From Sinorhizobium meliloti (GTDB taxonomy: Bacteria > Pseudomonadota > Alphaproteobacteria > Rhizobiales > Rhizobiaceae), in assembly GCF_035610345.1 (NCBI RefSeq), contig NZ_CP141213.1, forward strand, positions 1,240,001 to 1,304,000: a stretch of 64,000 nt of DNA, given 5' to 3'. The stretch's first letter is position 1. Each line of letters begins with the position of its first letter. The position numbers and the translations under genes were made by a program. Of this stretch, positions 31,604 to 40,492 are shown in pieces. The notes below the pieces were generated by a model, which saw nothing but the letters and a program-made list of their open reading frames with translations, was not told the origin of the DNA and did no database searches.

Positions 31604-34125
31604 TGGAACTGCCAAATCCCGATACCCGGCCCGAAGGCGAGGTCCGTGAACTGGAGCGCATCTGGGCGACGCCGCGCGGTTGGCGGCTGGTGACGGCCGT
31701 CAACAATACGGTGATCGGTCTTCTCTACATCGGCGTCGCGTTTCTCTTCTTCCTCATGGCCGGTCTGCTCGCCGTCGTCATGCGCACGCAGCTCGCCCTC
31801 GGCGACAATCGCCTCATAGACCAGGACCTCTACAATCAGATGTTCACGGTCCACGGCACGACGATGATGTTCCTCTTTGCCGTGCCGGCGGTCGAGGCGC
31901 TCGGCGTCATGCTGCTGCCGCAGATGCTGGCGGCGCGCGATCTGCCTTTTCCGCGCCTGAGTGCCTTCGCCATCTGGGCCTATGTGGTCGGCGGGCTCGT
32001 TTTCTTCTCGACCATCTTCTACGACCTCGCGCCGAAAGGCGGCTGGTTCATGTATCCGCCGCTGACGCTCATGGAATATTCGCCGGGTGACAACGCCGAT
32101 TTCTGGCTGCTCGGCATCGGCTTCATCGAGATTTCGGCGATCGCAGGGGCGGTGGAGATCGTCGTTGGCGCGCTGAGGACACGGCCGCCGGGCATGTCGC
32201 TCGCCAAGATGCCGATCTTCGCCTGGACGATGCTGATCTTCGCCAGCATGATCATGTTCGCCTTCCCGTCAGTGATTCTGGCTACGATGATGCTGGAGAT
32301 CGAGCGGGCGTTCGGCTGGCCCTTCTTCACCGCCGCGCTGGGGGGAGATCCGCTGCTCTGGCAGCATCTCTTCTGGTTCTTCGGGCACCCGGAAGTCTAC
32401 ATCATCTTCCTTCCGGCCGCAGGTCTCGTCTCGATGATGGTACCGACCATGGCCCGCACGCCGCTCGTCGGCTATCACCTGATCGTCGTCGCCTTGATCG
32501 GCACGGGCTTTTTCAGCTTCGGGCTCTGGGTGCACCACATGTTCACGACAGGCATTCCGGCGCTGAGCCTCGCCTTCTTCTCCGCCGCCAGCATGGCGGT
32601 CGCCGTTCCCTCGGGCATCCAGGTCTTTTCGTGGATCGCGACCATCGCCGCGGGACGGGAGCGCTTCCGAATAACGACCGCATCGCTGTTCATTCTCGGC
32701 TTCCTGTTCATTTTCACCCTTGGCGGGCTTACCGGCGTCATGGTGGCCATGGTGCCCTTCGACCATCAGGTACACGACACCTACTTCGTGGTTGCACATT
32801 TCCACTACGTGCTGATCGGCGGGTTCGTCTTCCCGCTGTTTGCGGCGATCTATTACTGGATGCCGCTCTTCAGCCGCCGGATGCTCTCTGAACGGCTGGG
32901 CCGGTGGGTCTTCTGGCTGATCTTCATCGGCTTCAACGTCACCTTTCTGCCGATGCATCTGACCGGTCTCAGAGGCATGCCGCGGCGGGTCTGGACCTAT
33001 CCCGGCGACATGGGCTGGGACACGCTGAACCTCATCTCAACCGTGGGGACCTATGTGCTTGCCGCCGGCGTACTCGTCTTTCTGGTGGATCTCGCCGCGA
33101 AGTTCCGCCCCGGCAACGGACCTCACGAGAACCCTTGGGGAGCGGGCACGCTCGAATGGCTGCCGAACGACGTCTATTCCACCCGAAGCATCCCTCACAT
33201 CACCAGTCGCGAACCGCTCTGGGATCGGCCGAGCCTCCCTCAGGAGGTACGCGACGGCCATCACTATCTTCCAAACGCTCCGACCGGCTGGCGGGAAACG
33301 ATCGTGACCTCGCCGATCCATGCCCGTCCGCAATATGTCATTCAGATGCCCGGTCCCGGCTGGCCGCCTTTCCTCGCGGCCGTCTTCACGGCGGCGTTCT
33401 TCCTGCTGCTGACGGTCAAGATGGTGACGATCGCGACGATCTGCGGAGTTCTCGCCATCGCCTTCATCCTCGTCTGGGCCTGGGGGCTCGACCCCGGGCC
33501 TTCGAAAGGCATGATCGAAATCGCCAAGGGCGTTCGCCTTCCCACCTATATGAGCGGACCGACATCGCATTCCTGGTGGGCGATGGTGGTCCTGATGTTC
33601 GTTGCGGCGTCCCTCTATCTCGCCTATGTCTTTTCCTACCTTTTCCTCTGGGTCGTCTCGCCGGAGGTCTGGGCCCCGGCAGGTTCTCCGGAACCACCGC
33701 CGCTTCGCTGGCCCTTGGGGTCCGCGGCGCTGCTTCTTACCGGCTCGGGTATCTTATGGCTTGTCAGCCGCAGGCTGGGGATGTTCTCGGCATCGCGCCT
33801 GGCAATGGCGGCCGCCCTGCTTCTTTCGCTCGCCTGCCTGACGGGTGCGTTCGCACTTGAACTCCGGGGACACTTGGCGACCGGCTTGAGCCCCAATGGG
33901 AACGCTTACGGAGCCATGGTTTATCTCGGCGCCGTTCTCTTCGCTCAACTCGTCTTCGCCCTGCTGATCATGGGACTGTTCGCGATGGCGCGGCATCTGG
34001 CCGGGAAGCTGGATGCCGTACGGCGGGTGACCTACGACAGCTACGCGCTGCTCTATCACTACGCCGTCGCCCAGTCGCTGCTGGGCCTCGGACTAATTCA
34101 CGGCTTCCCGCGACTGATCGGATAG
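31600..34125 (+). CDS. ctaD: Cytochrome c oxidase subunit I-III fusion
   Basis: An 841-residue fusion; ordinary subunit I is about 530-560 residues. Subunit I signatures: low-spin haem His in TVHGTTMMFLFAVPAVEALG; the His-Tyr crosslink and E of the D-channel in HLFWFFGHPEVYIIFLPAAG; CuB histidines in LWVHHMFTTG; and the haem a/a3 pair in DTYFVVAHFHYVLIGG. The GHPEVY motif marks a type-A proton-pumping oxidase. After about residue 560 a linker and further helices (to 841, ending YHYAVAQSLLGLGLIHGFPR) form the subunit III-like part. Terminal oxidase: reduces O2 to water using electrons from subunit II. Confidence 0.93.
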   Translation: MMELPNPDTRPEGEVRELERIWATPRGWRLVTAVNNTVIGLLYIGVAFLFFLMAGLLAVVMRTQLALGDNRLIDQDLYNQMFTVHGTTMMFLFAVPAVEALGVMLLPQMLAARDLPFPRLSAFAIWAYVVGGLVFFSTIFYDLAPKGGWFMYPPLTLMEYSPGDNADFWLLGIGFIEISAIAGAVEIVVGALRTRPPGMSLAKMPIFAWTMLIFASMIMFAFPSVILATMMLEIERAFGWPFFTAALGGDPLLWQHLFWFFGHPEVYIIFLPAAGLVSMMVPTMARTPLVGYHLIVVALIGTGFFSFGLWVHHMFTTGIPALSLAFFSAASMAVAVPSGIQVFSWIATIAAGRERFRITTASLFILGFLFIFTLGGLTGVMVAMVPFDHQVHDTYFVVAHFHYVLIGGFVFPLFAAIYYWMPLFSRRMLSERLGRWVFWLIFIGFNVTFLPMHLTGLRGMPRRVWTYPGDMGWDTLNLISTVGTYVLAAGVLVFLVDLAAKFRPGNGPHENPWGAGTLEWLPNDVYSTRSIPHITSREPLWDRPSLPQEVRDGHHYLPNAPTGWRETIVTSPIHARPQYVIQMPGPGWPPFLAAVFTAAFFLLLTVKMVTIATICGVLAIAFILVWAWGLDPGPSKGMIEIAKGVRLPTYMSGPTSHSWWAMVVLMFVAASLYLAYVFSYLFLWVVSPEVWAPAGSPEPPPLRWPLGSAALLLTGSGILWLVSRRLGMFSASRLAMAAALLLSLACLTGAFALELRGHLATGLSPNGNAYGAMVYLGAVLFAQLVFALLIMGLFAMARHLAGKLDAVRRVTYDSYALLYHYAVAQSLLGLGLIHGFPRLIG

Positions 34126-34132
34126 GTGCGTC

Positions 34133-34504
34133 ATGAACGATCCCGTCCGCGAACCACCCATTGCCGGCGCAATTCTCTTCCTTCTGGCCGGGCCGATTCT
34201 TTGGGGTGGACATCTGCTTGCCGTCTATACTTTCCACGCCGTGGCATGCGCCGCCGCGGGGCCGTGGGCGACCACCATCGTTCCGGCATCCATCGTCGTG
34301 GCCACACTCGCCGCGGCCGGAGCACTCTTGCTGGCCTTCTCTTTTCCGGGAAAGCTCGCGCAAACGCTTCGCTGCGCCGATCCGGGAGACGACCAGCCCT
34401 TCCTGATCCGCGCGGGGCGCCTTCTGACGGTCCTGGCCCTGACGGGCGTCCTGTGGACCGGCGCGGGAGCACTCGCGCTTGCGCCATGCGCACAGTTCAG
34501 GTGA
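34133..34504 (+). CDS. Small membrane protein at the end of the oxidase operon
   Basis: A 123-residue protein with three hydrophobic segments (AGAILFLLAGPILWGGHLLA; TTIVPASIVVATLAAAGALL; RLLTVLALTGVLWTGAGALA). It begins 7 bases after the oxidase gene. The GPILWGGHLLAVYTFHAVAC stretch has two conserved-looking histidines. I do not recognise a named family. By position and size it may be an accessory or subunit IV-like component of this oxidase (inference). It converges on the LacI gene, whose stop is 3 bases away. Confidence 0.72.
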   Translation: MNDPVREPPIAGAILFLLAGPILWGGHLLAVYTFHAVACAAAGPWATTIVPASIVVATLAAAGALLLAFSFPGKLAQTLRCADPGDDQPFLIRAGRLLTVLALTGVLWTGAGALALAPCAQFR

Positions 34505-34507
34505 GTT

Positions 34508-35566
34508 CTAAGCCGAACCGCGCAACATGATCTCCGCGCTCAGTAAAATGCGTTCGTCGTCGCGAAAGGCTTCACCGTTACCGGAAGCCTCGCCGAGCTT
34601 GAACAGGAGCAGTTCGATCGCCAGCCTGCCGATTTCGTTGTAGTTCTGCGCGACCGTCGTCAGTGGCGGACAGGTGTAGCGGGACAAGGGATGGTCGTCG
34701 TGCCCGGCGACCCTCAGATCGCTGTCGGCATCCCGCCCGACCTTCAGGCCGGACTGAAACGCGGCGGCAATGACGCCGAAGGCGACGCGGTCGTTCGCGC
34801 AAAGAACGGTTTGCGTCGGGAAACCGCCACTGGACAGGATGCGCAGCGTCTCGTCGAAGCCGAACTTCTCGAAGTCCCAGGAGGCATATGCCGTCGTCTC
34901 TACGACCGCCGGCTTCATCTTCAGCTGCCGCATGGCTTCGACATAAGCGTCCTGGCGCGCCATGGCGTTGTTGTTGACCGGGGGCATACCGAGATAGCAG
35001 GGCGGGCCACCCGAACGGCAGAGATAGTCGACCATCAGCCTGAAGCTCTGCCGGTTGTCGGTTCCGACGAAGGAGGAACTGTCGTCGAGCGGCGAGTCGA
35101 CATAGATCAGCGGGATGCTTTGTCCGAGCGCGCTCAGCTTCTGGTGATGCGACTGGACGCCGAGCGGCGCGATGATCGCGCCGGCGACGTTCATCGACTT
35201 GAAGGTTTCGATCGCCCGTTCTTCCATCTCGGGCCTGCCGTCCGAGGAAAGGACGAAGGCGAGGAACCCCGCCTGATCGGCAATATGCTCGATGCGGCGC
35301 GTCAGCGCCATGTAGAACGGGTCCGTCGAGTTGGGCACGATGACCCCGAGGATATTGGTGCGGCGGCGGTTCAGGTTGACGGCGAAGATGTTCGGCCGAA
35401 AGCCCGATTGCTTTATCGCCGCCTCGATGGCGTCGCGTGTCTTCTTGCGCACCGATGAGGGGTCGTTGAAATATTTGGAGACGGTGGGGCGCGACAGTCC
35501 GACGAACTCCGAAAAATCCTCCATCGTCTTGATCTGTCTGGTCACGGTCGAAGCGCCCCCGCTCAT
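34508..35566 (-). CDS. LacI family transcriptional regulator
   Basis: A 352-residue LacI-type regulator. I start it at the ATG at 35566 (MSGGASTVTRQIK); in-frame sequence upstream is arginine-rich and overlaps a palindromic repeat. The helix-turn-helix is at about residues 14-35 (TMEDFSEFVGLSRPTVSKYF), the hinge at RKKTRDAIEAAIKQSGFRPN, then the effector domain (VNLNRRRTNILGVIVPNSTD; LCANDRVAFGVIAAAFQSGL; DSDLRVAGHDDHPLSRYTCP). It is transcribed in the same direction as, and just downstream of, the KbaZ/kinase/ABC operon, which it most likely regulates. Confidence 0.9.
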   Translation of the reverse strand: MSGGASTVTRQIKTMEDFSEFVGLSRPTVSKYFNDPSSVRKKTRDAIEAAIKQSGFRPNIFAVNLNRRRTNILGVIVPNSTDPFYMALTRRIEHIADQAGFLAFVLSSDGRPEMEERAIETFKSMNVAGAIIAPLGVQSHHQKLSALGQSIPLIYVDSPLDDSSSFVGTDNRQSFRLMVDYLCRSGGPPCYLGMPPVNNNAMARQDAYVEAMRQLKMKPAVVETTAYASWDFEKFGFDETLRILSSGGFPTQTVLCANDRVAFGVIAAAFQSGLKVGRDADSDLRVAGHDDHPLSRYTCPPLTTVAQNYNEIGRLAIELLLFKLGEASGNGEAFRDDERILLSAEIMLRGSA

Positions 35567-35611
35567 CTGATTTGGTCTTTCGGAATATTCACCGATCACG
35601 GCGCTTCCGCT

Positions 35612-35662
35612 AGAGCGGGTTGAGGAAAAGTGTGCGCGGCTTTCCGCCCGCATCCCGCTCTG
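35612..35662. repeat. RIME-like palindromic intergenic element, copy B
   Basis: Begins AGAGCGGGTTGAGGAAAAG, continues with TGTGCGCGGCTTTCCGCCC, and ends GCATCCCGCTCT. Its reverse complement matches copy A at 17466-17514 with few changes. Located between the KbaZ-like gene and lacI. Confidence 0.65.
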
Positions 35663-35672
35663 ACGTCTTGAT

Positions 35673-36953
35673 CTAGACCCGGCACGCCGCGAAATAGTCC
35701 TGCAGAACGGCGTCGACGGCGGCAAGCGCCAACGGCTTGGCCTGCGGCGCGACCTCGCCATTGCGAACGCGCGCGTAGCTGCCGGCGAGAAACTGGCTGA
35801 TCAGCGTTTCCGGGATCGCAACGCCGTCGAGCAGAGACATGAGTTCGTCCACGGCTGCAGCGGCCTTCGGATGCGGCCAGTAATAGCGTATGCGGTCGCT
35901 ATAGGAGAAGTGCCGCTGAAGGCGCTGCTCGTCCGCCGAGCCGTGATAGTATTTGCCCCAGTTCGCCGGTTCCTCGCGCATCACCGCTTCCGTGACTTCG
36001 GCAAGCGTCCGCTCGCGCGCGGCCGGAAAGAAAAAGGCAGCGATCTGGTCGAGGCCGTAGAGGGCTTCACGAAGAGCAAAGGTGAGGCCGGGTCCGACCT
36101 TCAGGATCGCGAAGCCGTCGGCGACCAGTTGGCGAAGCGCATCAGGCGTCTGGTAATCGGTGGAATGGGCCTCGAAGACCATCCCGTCAAGTTGGCCCAG
36201 CGTGGCGCTGAGCTTTTCGGCCCTGGCACGATCATAGGCAATGACGTTCTCGTTGCCGAATTCCACGCCCGGCTGGACGACGGCGCCCACGACGCGGCTG
36301 AAGGCACCGGCGGCGCCGGCTTCCTCGAACGCCGCGCGATGGACGCGCACGGTTTCTATGGCGGCTTCGGGAGCAGTCACCTCGAGCGTGTCCAGCTCTT
36401 CGAGCGCGCCGCCCGGTATCGGGACTTCGGTGCCGATGATGTAGACCGGGAGTACGCCCCCGCAGCCGCCGATGGCGTCTTCGGCGACGGCCGCGAGCCG
36501 CGCCGCGCGGGCCGCCGTCGTGGCATCGGGCAAGGCCGTCGGTTCGCCGGCGCATCCCATGCTGGTGTCGAGATGCAGTTTGGTGAATCCAGCTTTCGCG
36601 TAGGCCGCGATCATCGCCTCTGCCTTGGCCATCGCCTCCGCGGCGGGCAGATGCTTCCAGGGATTGGGGCCGAGATGGTCGCCGCCGAGCAGGATCTTCT
36701 CCCGGGGGAACGCGATCCGGTCGGCGATGGCGCCGACGAAGCGGGTGAAATCCTCAGGCGTCATTCCGGTATAGCCGCCGTCCTGATTGACCTGGTTGCA
36801 GGTCGCCTCGATCAGCACCGGCGTATTCTCCCGGCGCGCGCGCAGCATGGCGGCTTCGATGACGAGCGGGTGCGCGGAACAGATCGACGGTATGCCGCGC
36901 GGACCGGGACGCTTGCTCCACCGGGCGATGTCGATGAGATAGTTCTCTTGCAT
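35673..36953 (-). CDS. KbaZ/GatZ family protein, possible D-tagatose-6-phosphate 4-epimerase
   Basis: A 426-residue protein of the KbaZ/GatZ family (PRGIPSICSAHPLVIEAAML; IEATCNQVNQDGGYTGMTPE; LLGGDHLGPNPWKHLPAAEA; KLHLDTSMGCAGEPTALPD; YIIGTEVPIPGGALEELDT; VFEAHSTDYQTPDALRQLV). In enteric bacteria it is called the non-catalytic subunit of tagatose-bisphosphate aldolase. In Agrobacterium a homologue next to a tagatose kinase was shown to be a D-tagatose-6-phosphate 4-epimerase (from memory of the literature). No KbaY/GatY aldolase gene is nearby, which favours the epimerase role. It is 2 bases after the kinase gene. Confidence 0.85.
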   Translation of the reverse strand: MQENYLIDIARWSKRPGPRGIPSICSAHPLVIEAAMLRARRENTPVLIEATCNQVNQDGGYTGMTPEDFTRFVGAIADRIAFPREKILLGGDHLGPNPWKHLPAAEAMAKAEAMIAAYAKAGFTKLHLDTSMGCAGEPTALPDATTAARAARLAAVAEDAIGGCGGVLPVYIIGTEVPIPGGALEELDTLEVTAPEAAIETVRVHRAAFEEAGAAGAFSRVVGAVVQPGVEFGNENVIAYDRARAEKLSATLGQLDGMVFEAHSTDYQTPDALRQLVADGFAILKVGPGLTFALREALYGLDQIAAFFFPAARERTLAEVTEAVMREEPANWGKYYHGSADEQRLQRHFSYSDRIRYYWPHPKAAAAVDELMSLLDGVAIPETLISQFLAGSYARVRNGEVAPQAKPLALAAVDAVLQDYFAACRV

Positions 36954-36955
36954 GA

Positions 36956-37897
36956 TCAGGCCTGTTGCTCGCTGATGAATCGTTCGAGTTCCGCGCGTGT
37001 CGAAGCGCCTTCCATGGGGCCGAAGTGCATGACGGCGCGGGCGCCGGAAGCGGCGGCGAATTCAAGGGCTTCGCGGGGGCTCGCCCCGTTGAGCCAGAAG
37101 CTGACGAAGGTGGCGCCGAAACAATCGCCGGCCCCGGTCGGGTCGATCTCCTCGACAGGGAAGCCCGGCAGGGATAGCGCCGTCACGGTATCGAAATAGC
37201 TGGCGCCTGCTGCGCCGCGTTTGACGACGACGGCTTTGATGCCGGATGCGAGGAGCTCCGCGACCGCCTGACCTTCCGTCTTGGCTTCGGTAAAGAGGAA
37301 TAGCTCGTCTCCGCTCGGCAGGAAGAGATCTGTCTCGGCGAGCACCGTAAGCAGCGCCTCGCGCATGCCGGGGCTTTTGAGGATCTCCGGGCGAAGATTC
37401 GGATCGAAGGAGACGGTGCCCCCGCCCGCCTTGACGATCCCGATCGCGGCGAGAATGCTTTCGACCACGCTCGGCGCGTAGAGCGACGAGCCCATGACAT
37501 GGATATGGCTGCATTCGCCGACGAGCCGGGTCATTCGCGCGTCGAGCATGATCTTGCCGCAGGCGCTGTCGCGGATGTTGAAGACGAAAGCGCGGCTGCC
37601 ATCGGGCCGGTAGCGGACGAAGGCGCTGCCGGTCGTGGCGAGCGGATCGACCTCGACGCCGGAAATGTCGACGCCGTCGCCCTCGAGACGTTGGAGGTTG
37701 ACCGTGCCGAAATCATCCCCTCCGACGCGGGAGATGATCGCGCATGGCTGACCGAGCTTCCCGGCCTGGTCGATGAATATGGCCGGTGCACCTGAAGGGA
37801 AGGGGCCGATGAGCGGCGTCGCCTGGCGGAACCCGTCACCCTTCTCGGTCGCGATGATCTCGACGAGAATCTCGCCGATCGTCAGTATCTTGTGCAT
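36956..37897 (-). CDS. PfkB family sugar kinase, probably tagatose kinase
   Basis: A 313-residue ribokinase-family enzyme. N-terminal MHKILTIGEILVEIIATEKG and the substrate-binding GPFPSGAPAIFIDQAGKLGQ. The C-terminal PfkB signature EEIDPTGAGDCFGATFVSFW contains the catalytic Asp and the anion-hole GAGD (about residues 248-268). The pairing with the KbaZ/GatZ-like gene and a sugar ABC importer, in the same order as in Agrobacterium, suggests phosphorylation of D-tagatose or a related ketose to the 6-phosphate. It lies 23 bases after the permease gene. Confidence 0.85.
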   Translation of the reverse strand: MHKILTIGEILVEIIATEKGDGFRQATPLIGPFPSGAPAIFIDQAGKLGQPCAIISRVGGDDFGTVNLQRLEGDGVDISGVEVDPLATTGSAFVRYRPDGSRAFVFNIRDSACGKIMLDARMTRLVGECSHIHVMGSSLYAPSVVESILAAIGIVKAGGGTVSFDPNLRPEILKSPGMREALLTVLAETDLFLPSGDELFLFTEAKTEGQAVAELLASGIKAVVVKRGAAGASYFDTVTALSLPGFPVEEIDPTGAGDCFGATFVSFWLNGASPREALEFAAASGARAVMHFGPMEGASTRAELERFISEQQA

Positions 37898-37920
37898 GTG
37901 GATGTCACTCGTGTCGGGGT

Positions 37921-38883
37921 TCAGCGCTTTGCCTGCTTGGCGCGGACGTCGAGCCAGACGGCGACGAGGATCACCAGGCCCTTGACGATCAGCTGATAGA
38001 AGTAGGGGACGGAGAGCATGTTCATGCCGTTGTTCATCACGCCGATGATGAGCGCGCCGATCAGCGTGCCGACCATGGTTCCGACGCCGCCGGCAAGGCT
38101 GGTGCCGCCGAGAACGGCCGCCGCGATGGCGTCAAGCTCGTAGCTCATGCCCGCATTGGTCTGTGCGGAGAACAGGCGGGAGGAAAGTAGAATGCCGCTG
38201 ATGGCCGCCATCACGCCGGAGATCATGAAGATCAGGATCTTCAGCCGGTCGACCTTGATGCCGGAGTAGACGGCCGCCTCGCGGTTTCCGCCGGTCAGAT
38301 AGGCGCGCCGGCCGAAGCTCGTCTTGCTGAGCACGATCTGATTGATGACGAAGAGGACGGCGACGACCCAGATGATGATCGGCAGCCCCAGGAAACTCTC
38401 GGTGCCGATTGCGGTCCAGGTTTCGTTCTCGATCATGGCCGGCGCGCCGTTGGTGGGCAGGCTCACCATGCCGCGATAGATACCCATGGTCGCGACGGTG
38501 ACGATGAAGGACGGCAAGAGCAGCTTGGCCGTCAGCACCCCGTTCAACATTCCCATCAGGGCGCCGGCAACGAGCGTCAGCGCAATCGCCGGCACGAAAC
38601 CCATCCCGAAGGCAAAGCATTGCGCCCCGACCATTCCTGCCACCGCGATGATCGAGCCGACGGAAAGATCGATCTCGCCGAGCAGGATCACCCACGTCAT
38701 CCCGAAGGCCGCGATAGCGACAACGGCGACCTGCTGCAGGATGTTCATGAAGTTTACAACCGTCATGAAGCGCGGGTTGAAGAAGGAAAAGACGATGCAG
38801 AGCATCACCAGCGAAAGGAAGATGCCGCCATATTGCTTGAGAGCCCGAACAAGGGCGGCTTTGGCTGCTGTGTTCTGTGTCAT
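37921..38883 (-). CDS. Sugar ABC transporter permease (RbsC family)
   Basis: A 320-residue permease with the family stretches AAFGMTWVILLGEIDLSVGS (about residues 57-76), LLPSFIVTVATMGIYRGMVS (about 120), and AAAVLGGTSLAGGVGTMVGT (about 255). Its start overlaps the ATPase stop by 4 bases (38880-38883, ATGA), so translation is coupled. Unlike the importer at 5794-11280, this system has a single permease gene and so probably uses a homodimer. Confidence 0.92.
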   Translation of the reverse strand: MTQNTAAKAALVRALKQYGGIFLSLVMLCIVFSFFNPRFMTVVNFMNILQQVAVVAIAAFGMTWVILLGEIDLSVGSIIAVAGMVGAQCFAFGMGFVPAIALTLVAGALMGMLNGVLTAKLLLPSFIVTVATMGIYRGMVSLPTNGAPAMIENETWTAIGTESFLGLPIIIWVVAVLFVINQIVLSKTSFGRRAYLTGGNREAAVYSGIKVDRLKILIFMISGVMAAISGILLSSRLFSAQTNAGMSYELDAIAAAVLGGTSLAGGVGTMVGTLIGALIIGVMNNGMNMLSVPYFYQLIVKGLVILVAVWLDVRAKQAKR

Positions 38884-40391
38884 GATTGAAACCCTGTCGC
38901 GTGAGCCATGATCGTCTCTGGAGTGAGGGCGGAACCTTCGAGCGTGGCGCCGGGCGCGCCTTCATGCATGACGACCACGCGGTCGCTCATTCCCAGGACT
39001 TCGGGCAGGTCGGAGGAGATCAGCAGAATTGCCGTTCCCTCGGCCGCCAGCTGGCGGATGATCTTGTAGATCTCGAATTTCGCGCCGACGTCGACGCCGC
39101 GAGTCGGCTCGTCGAGGATCAGCACCTTGGGCCGCGTGAGCAGCCATTTGGCGAGCACTATCTTCTGCTGGTTGCCGCCGCTGAGCGCCCCCGCCGGCGT
39201 TTCCAGCGAGTTCGTCTTGATGGAGAGCTTCCCGACCTGTTCGGATGCCGCCGCCCGTTCCGCGCCGTTGCGGATGAAGCCCAAACCCCCGGCGAAGTTC
39301 GCGAGAGCCGCCATGGATATGTTCCACTCGACGCTGTGGCCGAGGACAAGGCCCTCTTCCTTCCGGTTCTCCGTCACGAAACCGACGCCGCGGGCGATGG
39401 CCTCGTCCGGGGAACGGAACCGCACGGCCTCGCCATCGAGGTGAACCGTGCCTTCGGCGTTCTTCATGCCGAAGAGCGCGTTCATCACCTCCGAGCGGCC
39501 CGAACCGACAAGCCCGAAGAAGCCGAGGATCTCACCGGCGCGCACGTGGAAGGACACGTCGTGAAACTCGCCTTCGCGCGTCAACCGGTCGACTGCAAGG
39601 ACCGGGGCGCCGTCCGCCGCCACATGGTGCATCGGCGGCGGGTAGATTTCGTCCATGCGGCGCCCGACCATCAATGCGATCAGCGTCTCGATGGTGACTT
39701 CGTCGCGCGCATGCGTCGAGACATATTCGCCGTCTCTGATGACGGTGATGTCGTCGCTGAGCCGCATGATCTCTTCCATGCGGTGCGAAATATAGATGAT
39801 CGCCGCGTTGCGCTGCTTCAGCCGGCCGATGATCTCGAAGAGGATCTCGGCCTCGCTGTCGCTGAGCGAGGAAGTCGGCTCGTCCAGAATGACGACCTTG
39901 GCATCATGGCTCAGGCCCTTGGCGATCTCGACGAGTTGTCGCTGGGCGATCGAGAGATTGCCGACCTTCTCCGTTACGTCGATGGGAAGTCCGAGGTCGG
40001 TTACGATCCGTTGCGCCTTTGCGACGAGCGCCTTGTCGTTGATGAAGCCGAAACGGCGCGGCTCGCGCGTGGCGAGGATGTTCTCAGCGACCGTCAGATT
40101 GTTGCAGAGGCTCAATTCCTGGAAGACGATCGCCAGCCCGAGCGAGGCGGCCTCCTGCGGGTTGGCGGGCCGGTAGGGCTGTCCGTCGAGAACGATCTCT
40201 CCCGACGTTGCCCCGTGCACGCCGGCGAGAATCTTCATCAAGGTCGATTTGCCGGCGCCGTTTTCGCCGAGCAGCGTATGCACCCGGCCGCGCCGGACTT
40301 CGAGCCGCATCCCCTTGAGAGCGGCGACCTGCCCGAAGGACTTGGTGACATGGGTGATCTTGAGAATGGTATCCGCAGCGGAACCATGCAT
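38880..40391 (-). CDS. Sugar ABC transporter ATP-binding protein (RbsA family, two ATPase domains)
   Basis: A 503-residue double ATPase. First domain: Walker A LGENGAGKSTLMKILAGVHG (about 37-56), signature NLSIAQRQLVEIAKGL, Walker B KVVILDEPTSSLSDSEAEIL. Second domain: GLVGSGRSEVMNALFG, signature ALSGGNQQKIVLAKWL, Walker B KVLILDEPTRGVDVGAKFEI. It energises the permease that follows. It is separated from the binding-protein gene by about 100 bases containing two hairpins. Confidence 0.94.
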   Translation of the reverse strand: MHGSAADTILKITHVTKSFGQVAALKGMRLEVRRGRVHTLLGENGAGKSTLMKILAGVHGATSGEIVLDGQPYRPANPQEAASLGLAIVFQELSLCNNLTVAENILATREPRRFGFINDKALVAKAQRIVTDLGLPIDVTEKVGNLSIAQRQLVEIAKGLSHDAKVVILDEPTSSLSDSEAEILFEIIGRLKQRNAAIIYISHRMEEIMRLSDDITVIRDGEYVSTHARDEVTIETLIALMVGRRMDEIYPPPMHHVAADGAPVLAVDRLTREGEFHDVSFHVRAGEILGFFGLVGSGRSEVMNALFGMKNAEGTVHLDGEAVRFRSPDEAIARGVGFVTENRKEEGLVLGHSVEWNISMAALANFAGGLGFIRNGAERAAASEQVGKLSIKTNSLETPAGALSGGNQQKIVLAKWLLTRPKVLILDEPTRGVDVGAKFEIYKIIRQLAAEGTAILLISSDLPEVLGMSDRVVVMHEGAPGATLEGSALTPETIMAHATGFQS

Positions 40392-40417
40392 GGCGGGCCT
40401 CCTTCAGCCGGACCGGA

Positions 40418-40475
40418 GCGTATCCGGCGGCATGCGCCGGATACGCCCGTGGTATGCCGCCGCCAGCAGGCGGCA
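40418..40475 (-). repeat. Two hairpins between binding-protein and ATPase genes
   Basis: Hairpin 1: GCGTATCCGGCG (40418-40429) with CGCCGGATACGC (40435-40446), 12 perfect pairs. Hairpin 2: TGCCGCC (40455-40461) with GGCGGCA (40469-40475), 7 pairs. They follow the binding-protein stop and lack a T-run, as at 10254-10293, so both importer operons use the same layout to favour the first cistron. Confidence 0.65.
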
Positions 40476-40492
40476 GCCGTCCTGGGAGGGAC

